A stretch of DNA of 64,000 nucleotides from NCBI GenBank assembly GCA_009193035.1, contig SWDT01000048.1, forward strand, positions 62,001-126,000, given 5' to 3'. This DNA is from Halicephalobus mephisto. Lineage: Eukaryota > Nematoda > Chromadorea > Rhabditida > Panagrolaimidae. The notes beneath the pieces were generated by a model that worked only from the letters and a program-made list of their open reading frames with translations, was not told the DNA's origin and ran no database searches. Numbering within the stretch: the stretch's first letter is position 1; every line of letters begins with the position of its first letter. Positions 35,084 to 48,200 of the stretch are shown here, piece after piece. Position numbers and translations under genes: made by a program.

Positions 35084-37272
35084 ATGAGTCGATTCCAGAC
35101 ACCTTTGTCTTATCCAGCAGAATTTGACAACGATTTTGATGACATTGATTACGGTAATTTCGGTGACATTTATCGTTTTTAAATTTTGCTTTTTTAGGCT
35201 CATATTACGGTCTTGATCCTTCTGATGATTACGATTTGGTCCGACCTATTTCCACTGCAGAACTTCAGGACGAATATCCTATAGGCGATATTGCTCCAGA
35301 TTCCCCTCCTCCGGATGAGATTTACCATGGAGGAAATCGTTATCTCCCCATGCATTCCACAAACGATTATGACGTTTACGAGTTAGAACAAGAGGCTTCG
35401 GACGAGGAAGACATAGAACAAGAAAAACCTCCATTCGACGACAGAACTACTCATAACGACGAATATTATTGGAAAGAAGGAACTGGTAAACAGAAACCGG
35501 AAACTTCAGATAGTCCGAGAATACTTCCTCCGTTCACAGGACAGACTACAAATAACGCTACTTATTTACCTCATGTTCCAACAAAAAGCAATCCTACTAA
35601 GTACCTTAATATTTAAAATTAAACATACACAAAAATAGCTCTAATGTACCGGTGCATAAGATATAATGTATAAGTGCATTATTTTAATGTACCGGTGCAT
35701 GGATTGAGTATAATGAGTCCATTATATTCAATGCACCTATGCATAAAACATAATGTATAAGTGCATTATTTTAATGTACCGGTGCATGGATTAAGTATAA
35801 TGAGTCCATTATATTCAATGCACCTATGCATAAAACATAATGTATAAGTGTATTATTTCAGTGCATCAGTGCATAGATTAAGTATAATGCATCAGTGCAT
35901 TATATTCAATGCACCTATGCATAAAACATAATGTATAAGTGCATTATTTCAGTGCATCGGTGCATAGATTGAGTATAATGTATAAGTGCATTATATTCAA
36001 TGCACCTATTCATAAAACATAATGTATAAGTGCATTATTTCAATGAACCGATGCATAGATTGAGTATAATACATCAGTGCATTATTTCAGTGTACCGGTG
36101 CACAAAATATAATGCATTTGATATATCAAAGCCGTTTTAATTTATCCACACATTATATAGTATGTTCTTTTTTAAATGCAGTAAATATTTTTCAGAAAAA
36201 CCACAGAACCTCGAGCCAAAATTCCTTTCCACGGAAAAACGTCAAATCAAATAGAATTCATCCCGAAAAATACAAAAAAAGTGGGGAAACAAAGGCCCAA
36301 AACCCATCTGGGAACCAATCCTGGGAACTTTGAAGGGGCCACAACTTCTCAAGTAACTTATCAGAAACAAAATGCTCGTCCTCCAACGAGATATATTGCT
36401 AACGATCACTTGGGAGTCGGGGGACAGTTCTTCGGGAACACCACGAATGCTGTCGATTTCGTAAATCATCCAAGACAAGAAAGACCAATGAGAAGAAGGG
36501 TGAGTTGGGGTTCTCAAAAGATATAACCAAAAACCAGAAATTTTTATTACACAATTTAAAAACTTGTCCTGAGAAGAATTCATAGCATATCTTAGTTGAG
36601 ACCAGAAATTATAGCATTTCGATGATTTTTTAATATTCTAAAAATATTCATTTAATTTTGAAAAATTAGGGAATTTTAAAAATCCTCTTTAATCTTGTCC
36701 AAATACCATAAGCAAGGAATTTCTGCAAATATGTTGCTAAAGTTCATAATTGAAATATTCAAAATAATTAATTTTTAAACATTTTTTAGCAATCAGCTCC
36801 TGCACTGCAATCCGGTCCCATGGAGTCCAAAACAACAAATCAACGGACTTATACTCCTAAAAAAGCCTCGACTTGTCCTGCAGAGAAATTACTTCTTGCT
36901 CGAAAACAGAACAAACTATCTGGAAGGCAGAAAAACGGTCATTTTTTTGTTCCTGTCACAAAAAACGGAATAGTTCGTCAGAAGTTAACCGACATTCAAA
37001 ATCAAAATCCCGTAAAACAAAATGCAAATTTTCTTCAAAAAGAAAATTATAACAACCCTAAAATTGAACCTAAATTATCCAACATGAAAAATACTAAGAA
37101 ATCCCAGTATTCACCCCCTCAGGCAGTTAGTCCATTTGCCGACATCAAACCTGTTCCTACACCGAATCCGAGTCCGAAAATCCCAACTCCACAGAACACC
37201 TTGCCTAAAAAGAGAATCGCCGCTCCACATAGGCATCAGGGTACTGTAGTTGCGGGATTTCCCATTGCTTGA
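35084..37272 (+). CDS. SAXO/FAM154-like microtubule-binding repeat protein
   Basis: Four exons (35084-35153, 35198-35600, 36196-36499, 36790-37272) join in frame to give 419 residues. The family call rests on repeated Mn-type motifs of the form P-F-x-G/D-x-T-T-x-x-x-x-Y/F: PPFDDRTTHNDEYY, PPFTGQTTNNATY, IPFHGKTSNQIEF, NFEGATTSQVTY and QFFGNTTNAVDF. In SAXO1/FAM154A these motifs stabilise axonemal and centriolar microtubules. The N terminus is acidic (EFDNDFDDIDYG). The C-terminal third is basic and Lys/Pro/Asn-rich, without a Cys-rich N-terminal SAXO module. Nematodes have only non-motile sensory cilia, so a role in ciliary doublets or neuronal microtubules is plausible but inferred. The start is the first ATG after an in-frame stop in the exon following the 35027 acceptor. 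Confidence 0.72.
35630..36115. repeat. 87-91-bp minisatellite of TGCAT palindromes
   Basis: About five tandem units in intron 2 of the SAXO-like gene. Each contains ATAATGTATAAGTGCATTAT, a central CGGTGCAT and TTCAATGCACCTATGCATAA. TAAGTGCATT starts near 35671, 35758, 35845, 35936 and 36027, giving a period of 87-91 bp. Nearly every element is a short palindrome around TGCA. Confidence 0.92.
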
Positions 37273-38039
37273 AAATATTCTTAAATTAAAAAAACTTAAT
37301 TTTTACAACAATTCCGACAATAAAAAATCACAACTATTGTAAAGCAGAAAGTTAAAAATTTTAAATTTTTTTTTGATTTTAAATTTTTTAAAATTTTTTT
37401 TTTGATTTTTAATTTTTTAAAATCAGCATTTAGTGATACCTAATTCTCATGAAATATAATTTTAAAATTATTTTTTTGTATTTTGCCGGAGGGAATTTGC
37501 GTAAATTTAAACAACTTTTTTGAAAATAAAAAGTTTGAAAAGTTTTAAATTTTTTTAGTTTGAAATTTCGTATTTAAGAACAAAATAAAAATCGGTATTA
37601 CTGTAGATTGAAAATACTTATTTTTTCTGTGAAAATTAAAAAACTATTATAAATTAATTCAAGGTTGGTTGTAATTTTTGATTTCAGAACGAAAATATTC
37701 TAAATTCTAACAATTAAAAAAGCACTATGATCGAAAATTAGAAATAAACTATAATTTAGTTTTTTAATTTATTGGGTATGTATTTAAAATTGTCTGCTTT
37801 TGGTAAAAGTTCTTTTGGATTAGATAAATAAAATAAGCGCGTAAAATTTTATGTTAAAAGTTGAATTTTAATTAAAGTTTTTTTTAAAATATATTTCATA
37901 TTATTTTGTATGTTGTCATATACTTATTCATAGTTTATCTTTCGAGGTCTTCTGAAATGAGGAAATTGGATAAATGTGCAAAATTCAATTATTATATGTG
38001 ATTTTAATCACACAAAAAATAGTACATTAAAATGACTGA

Positions 38040-38480
38040 TGTGTCGGGTACACTGTAGGTAATATATCAATATATCAAATATAACACATCGATGTCATAC
38101 TTAATATGTTGATACATAGGATATAATATATTCGATACATAAGAACTGTTTTAATGCGTCGATATACTGATTATAATATATAGATGTTATACTTAATATG
38201 TTTATACATAGGATATAATATATCCAATACATAAGAGTTGTTTTAATGCGTCTACATATTAATTATAATACATCGATGTCATACTTAATATATTGATACA
38301 TTGAATATAACGCATCCAATATATCAGAGTTGTTTCAATAGATTGATACATTACATACTATGTACTGTCTTTTGCATACAAAAAATTAACCTTAATGCCC
38401 CGATACATAACTTATGTATAATGTATCAGTGCATCATATTCAATGTATCTGCTTGAATAAGAAACAGAAGTATTTTAATT
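38040..38480. repeat. ATACATCGATGT/TGATACAT repeat block
   Basis: Degenerate units of GATACATAGGATATAATATAT and AATACATCGATGTCATACTT alternate. The layout mirrors the TGCAT minisatellite at 35630-36115 (milestones TATAATG-type word, spacer, palindrome), suggesting a diverged relative. Confidence 0.6.
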
Positions 38481-39349
38481 ATCTTTACTGGCACAATGAG
38501 ACAGGTATAATTTATATAACTCCCACACAATACAATCGAGATTCTCACTCATGCTCTACAGTATTCCATGTTTCCTGATATTCAGGCTATCTCTTTGGAT
38601 GTTCTCTTTCTAGTATAGTTACTGTCCCAACAGTATCGGCACATAAAATGTAATGTGTCTGATACAGAGTCGTTTTAATATAGCTATACCTTATATAGCA
38701 CGTATCCTTTTTTATGTGTAAAATAATTTCAATATAGATTGCATTGTATTTTTTATTTTATCATATACTTATTAAAAATCCATAATCAACTTTGAAAATA
38801 ATTCTTCTAGATCGACAGAATCGGACAAATGTGAAAAATTTCATCTATCAACTGTTGAAAAAACAAATTTACCCAGTGAATTTTCGATAAACTATTTTTA
38901 AAACGTTAATTTTATCAATTTTAATAATTCTTTCGTAATTAAATATATTTTGTTTTTTAAAAGTGGAAAATTAAAAATATATAAAATAATTCATTTATTA
39001 ATAAACCTTATATAATCCTTTTTTTTTCGGATTTTTTTTATCCTTAATTTTCGAAATAATTATTTTCTATTTTAAGTTAATCAGTTTTGATAATTCTTTT
39101 TTCTAATCAAACTTTTTGTGTTTATTACGCCCACTTTTTTTTCGAAAAAGTCATCAAAAAAGAAAAAATTAAATCCAGGATTTACGGATTTTCTGGATTA
39201 TCTTACTTCAAAAATATGTTCAGTAAAATTGGATTACAGATTCTAAAAATATTTAAAATGCAATAAAATGATGTACAAATATCGATAAAAATGATAATAA
39301 ACATGTTTGTAAAGTCCTGGAACGAAACTAAATTTTTCTACAGTAATCT

Positions 39350-39565
39350 GTTTTTAGAATTTTGTTCTTACAATATCTTCGGAAATTTGTTTTACAGTAT
39401 CTTTGAAAATTTTATTTTACAGTATCTCTGGAAATTTGTTTTACAATATCTTTGAAAATTTCATTTTACAGTATATTTGAAAATTTCACTTTACAGTATC
39501 TCTGGAAATTTCATTTTACAATATCTTCGAAAATTTCATTTTACAGTATCTTTGAAAATTTTATT
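39350..39565. repeat. 27-30-bp tandem repeat (TTTTACAGTATCTTTGAAAAT)
   Basis: At least seven copies of a unit with ACAGTATC or ACAATATC followed by TTTGGAAATTT or TTTGAAAATTTCA. The ACAGTA core is a common intergenic word in this window. Confidence 0.85.
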
Positions 39566-39699
39566 TTTATTTCATTACACGAAATAAACATGAATTATAT
39601 TTTTAGACAGTTCACAGTTCAGATTTTTGTTGTTGATTAAAAAGTTAATGACTATCTAGTAAATTTGATTATTTTATTTTATTTTTCCAGGTTTCAAAA

Positions 39700-42101
39700 A
39701 TGGAACGACTGTTTTTCGATAAAGAAGAATTTGATCGACTTTATGGATGTGGATATCTGACTCCAGAACAGTGGGCCTCATTCGCCGAACCCAACATCTG
39801 GATAGGGTTACTGTACCTCATTCCAGGAATTACTTACTTGATTTTGTACCTGCCGTTTCTGGTGATCATGAGTAAAAGGGAATTTTTGAAGTACTCTTGT
39901 TATAAATTAATGATTTTGTTGGGATTTTTCGACGTATTCGCAGTAATCCTATGCGCCATAATACCCGGGATACAGACTTTCCAAGGTGAGCATTTTTGTT
40001 GAAAATCATATATATAATATATTTTGTACAAAAAATTATAAAATAAATGTGTATTTTAAAAAAAATCACGCGAATAATATATTTTTTAAATAAAAAATTA
40101 TATAAATAATATATTTTAAAAAATAAAACGTATATTTTAAAAAAATTATAGAAAAAAAAATATTTTGTCTTTACGTGAAAATTCAAAACTTCAACCTTCG
40201 ACTTCAAATTTTGGCTTTAAATTTTGAATATCAACTTTTATTTTAAATTTTGATTTAAAATTTTGACTTCAAATTTTTATCATCAACTTTTACTTCAAAT
40301 TTTGGCTTTAAATTTTTATTATCAACTTTTACTTTAAATTTTGATTTAAAATTTTGGCTTTAAATTTTAACTATCAACTTTTACTTTAAATTTTGACTTC
40401 AAATTTTAATAATACTAAGTATCGGGTTCAATTTCGTTATATTGCCCAGAAAACCAAAAAGAAACAATTTTAAACTTCGATGGTCCTGAGTGGATTACTT
40501 TTTGTTTTTATTTGTATTCAAATTTAATATCGTTTTCACAACAACTATGATCAGATTTGTGGTAGAAAAATAAGAATTATTTACAACGAAACTAAAATTT
40601 TTTGTTCAACAATTTCTTTCATTTTCGTTGTCTGAAAAGTTAAACGACAATTGCTCCCTTCTACTCGCGCTGGTTTCGGAATTTTTACAATTCAAAATTA
40701 TACTTTTCTGTGCGTAGTAATGGTCCCACCACGAATGAGCTTTGGTTCATTCTTAGACCAGGAACTTATACACGAAAAATTGTAATTTACATGTGGTATT
40801 TTCGTCACGAAAAAGCGTAATTAAAATGTGGTGTTTTCGTCACGAAAGATCGCAACTTATATATGATGTTTTCGTCACGAAAGATCGTAACTTATATATG
40901 ATGTTTTCGTCACGAAAGATCGTAACTTATATATGATGTTTTCGTCACGAAAAATCGTAACTTACAAGTGATATTTTCGTCACGAAAGATCCAGTAATCT
41001 TTGGCATTAAAAATAACTTTGGTCAAATATAACTAATTTTTGAAACAAATGCTTTACAATTTTCTTGACAATATCGAATGTTTATGGTAATCTTCACAAT
41101 GGTGTTACGTTTTTTGTCAAGTTGACAATTTCACAAAAATTCCACTTTTTTGTATACTGGTCTTTAGTTATCTAAATATTATTTTACCGTAATCTCTTTA
41201 GGAGAAGTTTTTTGCTCCAACAGAATCTTCAATTACGTAATTGGTTGTTTCTCGACGGGAATGTGGGCATGTACGTGTGCCACTTGTATCATCCTCGCTT
41301 TGAACAGGACCGTCGATTTGGCAATTCCAAAAATCCGAAACAAACTTTTCGAAGGAAGAAAAACTTACTTATGGTACATTCCTCCGTTCCTTTGGGGAGG
41401 ATATTTTATTATCTTCTCCTATCCCCATTTCTACACCACAGTTGCTTTTGCTTTCTTCTTCGATCCGTATTACGGTATCGAGGTCCCGAACATCGTCCAC
41501 GATGACCGTTTGAGACCCCACTACGTCCACATGACGAACAACATCGGCACCATGTTTTCCTTGACCACAATGTACAGTACTCTTTGTCTGTTCATGCTAT
41601 ACAAGACGAAAAAACTCAAAGGATCTGTGAAAATCACACAAACACAAAAAACGGTAATTATTTTTGTTTTTTTCGAGTTTTTTCAAGAATTTCAGATGTT
41701 TATTCAATGTTTTTTGCTCTGTGTGATTACATTAACGACGGCCAGTATCTACGTCATCATGCAGTGGATTCACACCCCTGTTTGGCTGATTGTCATCGGG
41801 CAAGTCACGTGGCAGGCAGCTCACGGTGAGATTGTTTTAAATCAATGATAGTGTCCAAAGGATTCCAGAGCTATTCTTCCTTAGTCACTATCCCGATAAT
41901 TTTATTATAAAAATTCCAGGTGGAGCGGTTGTGATCTACATTATTCTGAACAAAAGTCTCCGAAGAGCCATGACCCGATCTGCTCTCTTCCAGCGCTTCT
42001 TCCGCTCCTCGAAGTCCATCTTCACCGTCAAATCTGGAGGACAAAATCGACATATACTAACTTCCAAAAGCGTCCAAATAACTCGTAATACTGTAACTTG
42101 A
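39700..42101 (+). CDS. srt: SRT-class serpentine chemoreceptor
   Basis: Four exons (39700-39985, 41202-41653, 41696-41825, 41920-42101) join in frame to give 349 residues. It resembles the nematode SRT seven-helix GPCR family of chemosensory neurons. First helix: WIGLLYLIPGITYLILYLPF. Second: SCYKLMILLGFFDVFAV. The third helix ends in LALNRTVDL, the DRY-like position. VFCSNRIFNYVIGCF follows the second loop, and later helices include FLWGGYFIIFSYPHFY, MFSLTTMYSTLCLFMLY, FLLCVITLTTASIYVIM and PVWLIVIGQVTWQAAHG. The C-terminal tail is basic and Ser/Thr-rich. Intron 2 is only 42 nt, a multiple of three and without stops, so unspliced RNA would keep the frame and add 14 residues. The gene ends tail-to-tail 149 bp from unc-2. 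Confidence 0.92.
40190..40420. repeat. AACTTTTACTTTAAATTTTGA tandem repeat in srt intron 1
   Basis: Six to eight degenerate units of about 20-35 bp built from CTTCAAATTTTGG, CTTTAAATTTT and ATCAACTTTTA. Confidence 0.75.
40766..40995. repeat. 35-bp tandem repeat with TTTCGTCACGAAA core
   Basis: The core TTCGTCACGAAA occurs at 40801, 40836, 40871, 40906, 40941 and 40976, exactly 35 bp apart, with a diverged unit before 40801. The interior copies are almost identical (GATCGTAACTTATATATGATG). The core is a near-perfect palindrome. It lies in srt intron 1. Confidence 0.95.
41845..41900. repeat. Single CACTATC/GATAGTG hairpin in srt intron 3
   Basis: GATAGTGTCC and AGTCACTATCCC face each other within the 94-nt third intron, a minimal copy of the family found in other introns here. 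Confidence 0.7.
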
Positions 42102-42250
42102 TCAGCTTGATAATTTTATAACCTTCAACAATAATAACTTTTTGAGATCAGTTAACAAGTATGAAAGTCAGATTTGAGATTCTTTAATTACCAGAAGTGA
42201 TAGACTGTTCAAAAGAAAATACAGTAACCAAGGCAGTAAGATGGCAAAAA

Positions 42251-45200
42251 TCAAACCATCGCCCATCTCTCTCCCCCATCGGTCTCTGTGTCGCTGTCAC
42301 TAAGAGGAATTCCCCCTGGTTGCCCGTGGATGACCCGTGTTGGTTGTTGGTATACTGTAGGCCTTCCATGAGGGTATCCTTGAACAGGGGGAAGAGAGTG
42401 AGTGTTGTAATTCCCTGATTGGAGTCCGACACCGCTACTGGAGGGTAATTGACTAGGGTACGAAGCATCCGAGTACATATGGAGTTCTGCAGGAGATCTA
42501 GGAGTAGGGGAAGGGGGGACATGACCGTATCTAACATAAGGACCGGGAACGGGAGCAGAGAAGTTGTCCGACATCGGTCTCGGCCGTCTCTGAGTTAAGG
42601 GAATCTGGGGGCCATTGGGGTCGCTGTGGGACCTTGTACCCCCGTAACCTAAGGACATTGTCTGGCCTATAAGCGGTAGCCGTCGGACATTGGCGCTATT
42701 TGGGGGTTGGAATGGTCTCGAAGTCATAGGTTCACTCTCAGAAGGTTCATCCTCTTCGTCTTCAGAATACCCATGATCATGGACTGATCGGTAAGTCCTC
42801 GGAGTCCCAGGGTATCTACTACTTCTAACTGTCGGCGGATATCCTGTTCCCGGGGTAGTTCCTTCCGCAGGATCATCATAAATATCACGTCCTCTATAGG
42901 TCGTTTCTCTTGATCTTCGTGAACTTTCTGTTGCAGCCGTATTTGGAGGAGTACGGTAATTTGCAGATCTTGCTGAAGATGGATGGAAGTGAGCCATCTG
43001 ATATTGATCTCCTGGTTGTTGACCCAGAGATCGATACGGGCCACGGCCATCTGAAAAGAAATTCTTATGTAATGTTTCAAAAAATTCAAATTTTAAGTCT
43101 TTCTAATTCCATGAAGAATAGACAAATTTTAATCATTCCTTTGTTGCATTTAGGTGATTTTATCACTTTATCTATGGTAAAAAACTTTAAAATAAGATCT
43201 TATTTTCTACAAAAAGTGATAGGGAACACTTTTCTTGTTTCGAAAATAAGTGGATTTTGGAAAAATATGAATATTCAAAGGGAAATTTTCTAACACACGG
43301 AGAACACTTTTCTTGTTTCGAAAATGAGTTAGATTATTTTAGAAGAGGGTAATGATTTAGAATTCGATTTTATCATACGATGGGGAACACTTTTCTTTCT
43401 TAAAAGTGACTGAAATGAACTTTGGAACGGAATGCCAAAACTTGAAAGTTCATTTTCCAACATACAGGGAACACTTTTCTCTCTTCGGAAATAAATCAAA
43501 TAAATTTTACAACAGAAACTGAAGACTTAAAAGCTAATTTTGCGACATAAAGGGAAATTGTTTTATGCTAGGTTTTTACTTGAAAATTACTTTCCATCTT
43601 CTCGTTTTTGATATTGAAAATAAAATTTATCTAAACTTGATAAAAAAATGGTTATTGAAATCTATGAAATATCAATTAAATTGGAGAGATTAAAAACCAC
43701 TTTTTAGTGACAAATTGTAGTTTTATAAAACAATTAAAACGCCCACCTTGATTTCTTGTGAATATCGATGGAAATCTCATTGGAGTCGGGTCCACGGCTC
43801 CGGGAGCTCTAGCCACGATTCTTCCGGACTGGTCTCTCGGGTACTCTTGAGGGGAAGGCGATCTTGACCTTGAATGACCTCTTAACAATTGCTGAGTCTA
43901 AAATTTATTGTTTTAAAAAAATTTTTTCAAAAAATAAAAGTGAAAGCCACAGCAGAGTACACAAGGGAAAAGAATAGGGTGAATGAAAGTGAAAATTTTA
44001 AATAACACATCTAAACCAAGCGGAAAGATAAAGGAAAGCTTAGTACGACAGAATACCTCATCAAACCCAGAGTTCTCGTCTCTGTGGTAACCTCTCCGAA
44101 GATGGACGTTAGTTTGCTGAAACAGAAACGTAGAAAATAGCTTAAAGCAAATTGAGTAAATTTCAGAATGTCCCTGACAGAAACCCGAAGCAGCTGTGCA
44201 AGTTTTGAAAATTTTAAGTGTGCTACCCAATTGAAGAAAGTTACAGTAATTTTTGAAAATTTTAAGTGTGCCACCCAATTGAAAAAAGTTACAGTAATTT
44301 TCGAAAATAATGAAAATTTCAATTCCAATTTTAAATTAAAAAAATAAATTTGTTAAATTTTGGTTTTGACACGAAATATGAATTTATTCGTTTTTGAATA
44401 TTTTTAAAATTTAATTTTTTATTTTTCTGAATATTACTGTATTTTTTAAATACAAAAAAGAATTTCAAAAGTCATCGAAAACAACGTCAAAAAAAAATGA
44501 AATCATTCGTGTCAAGACCGAAATTCGAAAAAATAATTTTATTTTTTAAAATAACTACAGTAAACAAACCTGAGTAACTGGCTGATGATCAGCACGAGAA
44601 TCTCTTCTACGAACTCTGGAGAACATGTTGGATAACCTCCGACCAGAGCTCTTATCTCTAAAATAAACGAAATTTTAATTTTTTAAAACCTACAGTAACC
44701 CACTCGTAAGTAGGAGTATTGACGTTTCCATGATCGTCTCTATCTAGAGAATCATTGGATTTTGCAGCTTTTATGGTGTCCACAAGAGTAGAAAACAAAG
44801 AATACGGTCGCTGAAAAGAATTTTAAACTACAGTAACTCAGGAATCAAGCAACTGCAATGTGCGTGCCAAGTTGCAAAACGTGAGTGCTAAGTGCAAAAT
44901 TGGAACCTATTAGTATTCGAAATTGAAAAAAAGAAAAATTTGAAAATTGAAAAATTAATCTTGATAGTTGGACAAACCACATAAGAATGGACATTCGAAA
45001 ACTGAAAATTAAATGTTTTTATTTCAAAAATTATATAGGTTCTAACGCGAAAATTAAAAAATCATGTCTTAGGACGAAAATAACTCGCAATAAATAATAC
45101 CAATAATTTTGGATTAGCTGTGGAAAAAATTAATCCTAAAGCGAAAAATTTAATTTTAAATTTTTGAATTCTTGAAAATATTTCAATTTTTGACAAGTAG

Positions 45201-48200
45201 TGATGTTGTTAGTTTATCCTACAGCGAAAATCATTACTTTTAAGAAGCTAATCCTAAAGCGAAAAGTTTAATTTTAAATTTTTGAATTCTTGAAAATATC
45301 TCAATTTTTGACAAGTAGTAATGTTGTTAGTTTATCTTACAATAAAAATCATTACTTTTAAAAAATTGGTCCTAAAGCGAAAAATTTAATTTTAAATTTT
45401 TGAAACCTTGAAAATATTTCAATTTGTAATTAGTGTTAATTGGTCTCTGATTTCTTTTTCCTACAACGAAAATTATCGCTAAAAAAATGATCCTTAAACG
45501 AAAACTTTAATTTTGAATTTTTTGTTTTATTAAAATTCCTATTTTTGCTAGTGTTCCAATGTCTTTGTTGAACATCATAAAAACAAAAAATCCAGCCCAA
45601 AGCATTCCGAATCAAAAACGAACGAACCCCCGAGGGAGAAGGTGCCCTCTGCTGCAGGTGGTTCAGGGGCAGTAGTCCATCCTGATTAGTAGTATCCGTC
45701 CTCGTCGTTCCTTGTTCCACAGCTTGACTCAACGACGGAGAAGCCGCTGGATGAGCAGCAGTTTTTGCGGCCATCACGAGGTTCCTCAACCCGAAGAACC
45801 CTCCTCCTGCTCCAGGGATCTATAGAAAGAAAAAAAATGGAAAAAAATCAAGAAAAGTAAAAGAAAAAAAGTTAGTTAATTTTAAAAATTGTTGTGCGCT
45901 ATTCAAAAATTGTAAAACTTGTGGAAAATTAAAATGCAATAAAATTTTAATCATAAAGCACACCGAATTTGTTACTTCATCTCGAAGAGCCCCTAGGCCG
46001 GGTCTTCGACGAATCAGAAGCTGCGCCGCCCGGAAACGTTTGCTCATCTCCAACTGAAGAAGAAAAAAGAATAAGCAAAGCTTGATTATAGTCAGAGAAG
46101 TCCGACGATTAGGGTGGAATCGGAGAAAAAGTGGAATTGGATAGTGACTACTTTCGAAATTTCCCAGATACTGTGGGATAGTAATTGAAAAAATAACTTT
46201 TATTTTTTTCTGAATATTATTCAAAGTTTATTATTAAAATAAGAAAGTATCGAAAATTCCTAAAGTTTTTAAAATCAGTGACTACAGTAAGAATGTTTGT
46301 AGACAGTGGTCATGAATGGGAGCGACTGGAAAGTTCTGGAGAATCCCCGGCCACTATCTGATATCACCTTGTTTCTCGACCAAGGATAGTGTCTATCGAG
46401 TCAGTCATTGTCCTCCCAATGGGAATTACTTCGATAGTCACTGATTTCAATGATTCTATAGAATTTTGAACACTATCCTAGCAATTTCTATTTCCACTAG
46501 AAATCGTCTGGATAGTGACTGATTTTAACGATGTCTACCTCCTCGTAGACACTATCCTAGCAATTTCTACTTCCACCAAAAATCGTCTGGATAGTGACTG
46601 ATTTTAGTAACTTTTCTTTTGTTACAGACACTATTCAAAATTCTGAAAATACAGGGTCTCCTCGACCAGTCACTATCCTGTCGATTTCAAAGATGGCGAT
46701 TGTAAAAAAGCAGTTACTATCCAACTCTCCTCTTCCACTCTCCTGAATACATATTTGTTAACTAGAAAGACTAGTAACCTGATAAATCCTGTAAAGGCAA
46801 AAAATCCCAAAATCCGCCCGAAATCCTTAAAAGTTTACAAACTCTTAAAACCAACCTCTGTTCCGCTCTTTTTAGCCCTGTAGTTCTCCAGAATCAATAA
46901 ACCTGCATAAATCTTCCCTACAGTAAGCTTCTGGAATTGGAGTTCAGAGTTGGGTGGCACAACGAGATCAATCATGTTTTTTTTCGCTTTTAATGGCCAG
47001 ATTTTCCTCAAAGTCTGTCTTAATTCCTCGTCTGCTTCATCCATTTCCTCCACAGGCCGCATTTTGATCGAGAGGGACTCTCTGATGAGTGCAAAGAGGG
47101 TGGTCGTGAAGTGTACTGTACCGTCTTCCGCCACAGGCATATTCATTCTTATCAAGTGCTTATAGGCTAATCTGTAGGGACATTTGCGACCGAATCCGAC
47201 AGGGGGAGCTATGTTCCTGAGCATCTCGTACATGTCCGTGTAGTGAATCCGACCCGTAGCCGCAGGATCGTAATCTGCCCAGACCCTGATGAATTCGTCC
47301 AAATGATGAGGACCCAAAATACTACTATCCCTAGTTAAGTAATCAAAGTTATCCATAATAACGGCAACGAAGAGATTCAACATCAAAAATGAGCTCAAAA
47401 AAACGAACGAAGTGAAATAAAAGTAACTCATGTTCGTTCCACAGGTCTGGGGTTTGAGGGTGGTTGGGTCTATCGTGACAGCGGTCTTGGCACACGGTTT
47501 CCCCCCTATGCACGCCATCATTATGTCCTGCCAAGCCTCTCCCGTGGCACATCGAAAGAGTAAAATCACAGAATTGAAGAAACTTTGGAAGTTGTTATGT
47601 CTATTAATTTCCGTCGTCGGATCTAATTGGATACTTCCAAACACCTGCATCCCGACGATGGCATAGATGAAGAACAACATCCCGATAAGGAGACATACAT
47701 ACGGCAGGGCTTTGAAGGACTGAACAAAGGTCCAGAGGAGAATACGGATGGTGTATCCTTGCTGCAGAAGTCTGATAAGTCTAGCCGCTCGGAAAAGACG
47801 GAGAAAACCGAGGGACACAAAGTGACCTCCGAATTCTGTAACCAAAGCATCGGTGATTGAACCGACAACAGTGATAAAGTCGAATCTGTTCCAGCCATCT
47901 CGGAAGTAATTCTAAAAATACAAAAATCACAAATCAGAGATTTTAAAAAATTACAAAATGTTCCCAAGAAAAATCCAAATTTAAAATTACTCCAATTCAG
48001 CACATATTTAACGAATTTCCGTAATTCTTTTTTGTTTAAATTAGATAAATATGAAATTTCGTTTAATATAAAATAAATAAAAGCAATTTTGAACAAAAAT
48101 GGAAAATTACAAAGATTTCCTTTGATGCTCCAAAATTAGATTCAAAATCTTGGTCTTTTGTTCTTAATTTCATTTTCAAAAAAGATGTTTTTCATCATAT

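Larger units (their letters stand above)
37273..39690. other. Gene-free interval between the SAXO-like and srt genes
   Basis: AT-rich sequence with two repeat blocks (38040-38480 and 39360-39560) described separately. No exon could be supported. The extreme right end (TTTTTCCAG at about 39682-39690) is a splice or trans-splice acceptor for the srt gene. Confidence 0.55.

Noticed and set aside
40766..40995. CRISPR-like array
   Set aside because: A simple tandem repeat without unique spacers, in a eukaryotic intron.
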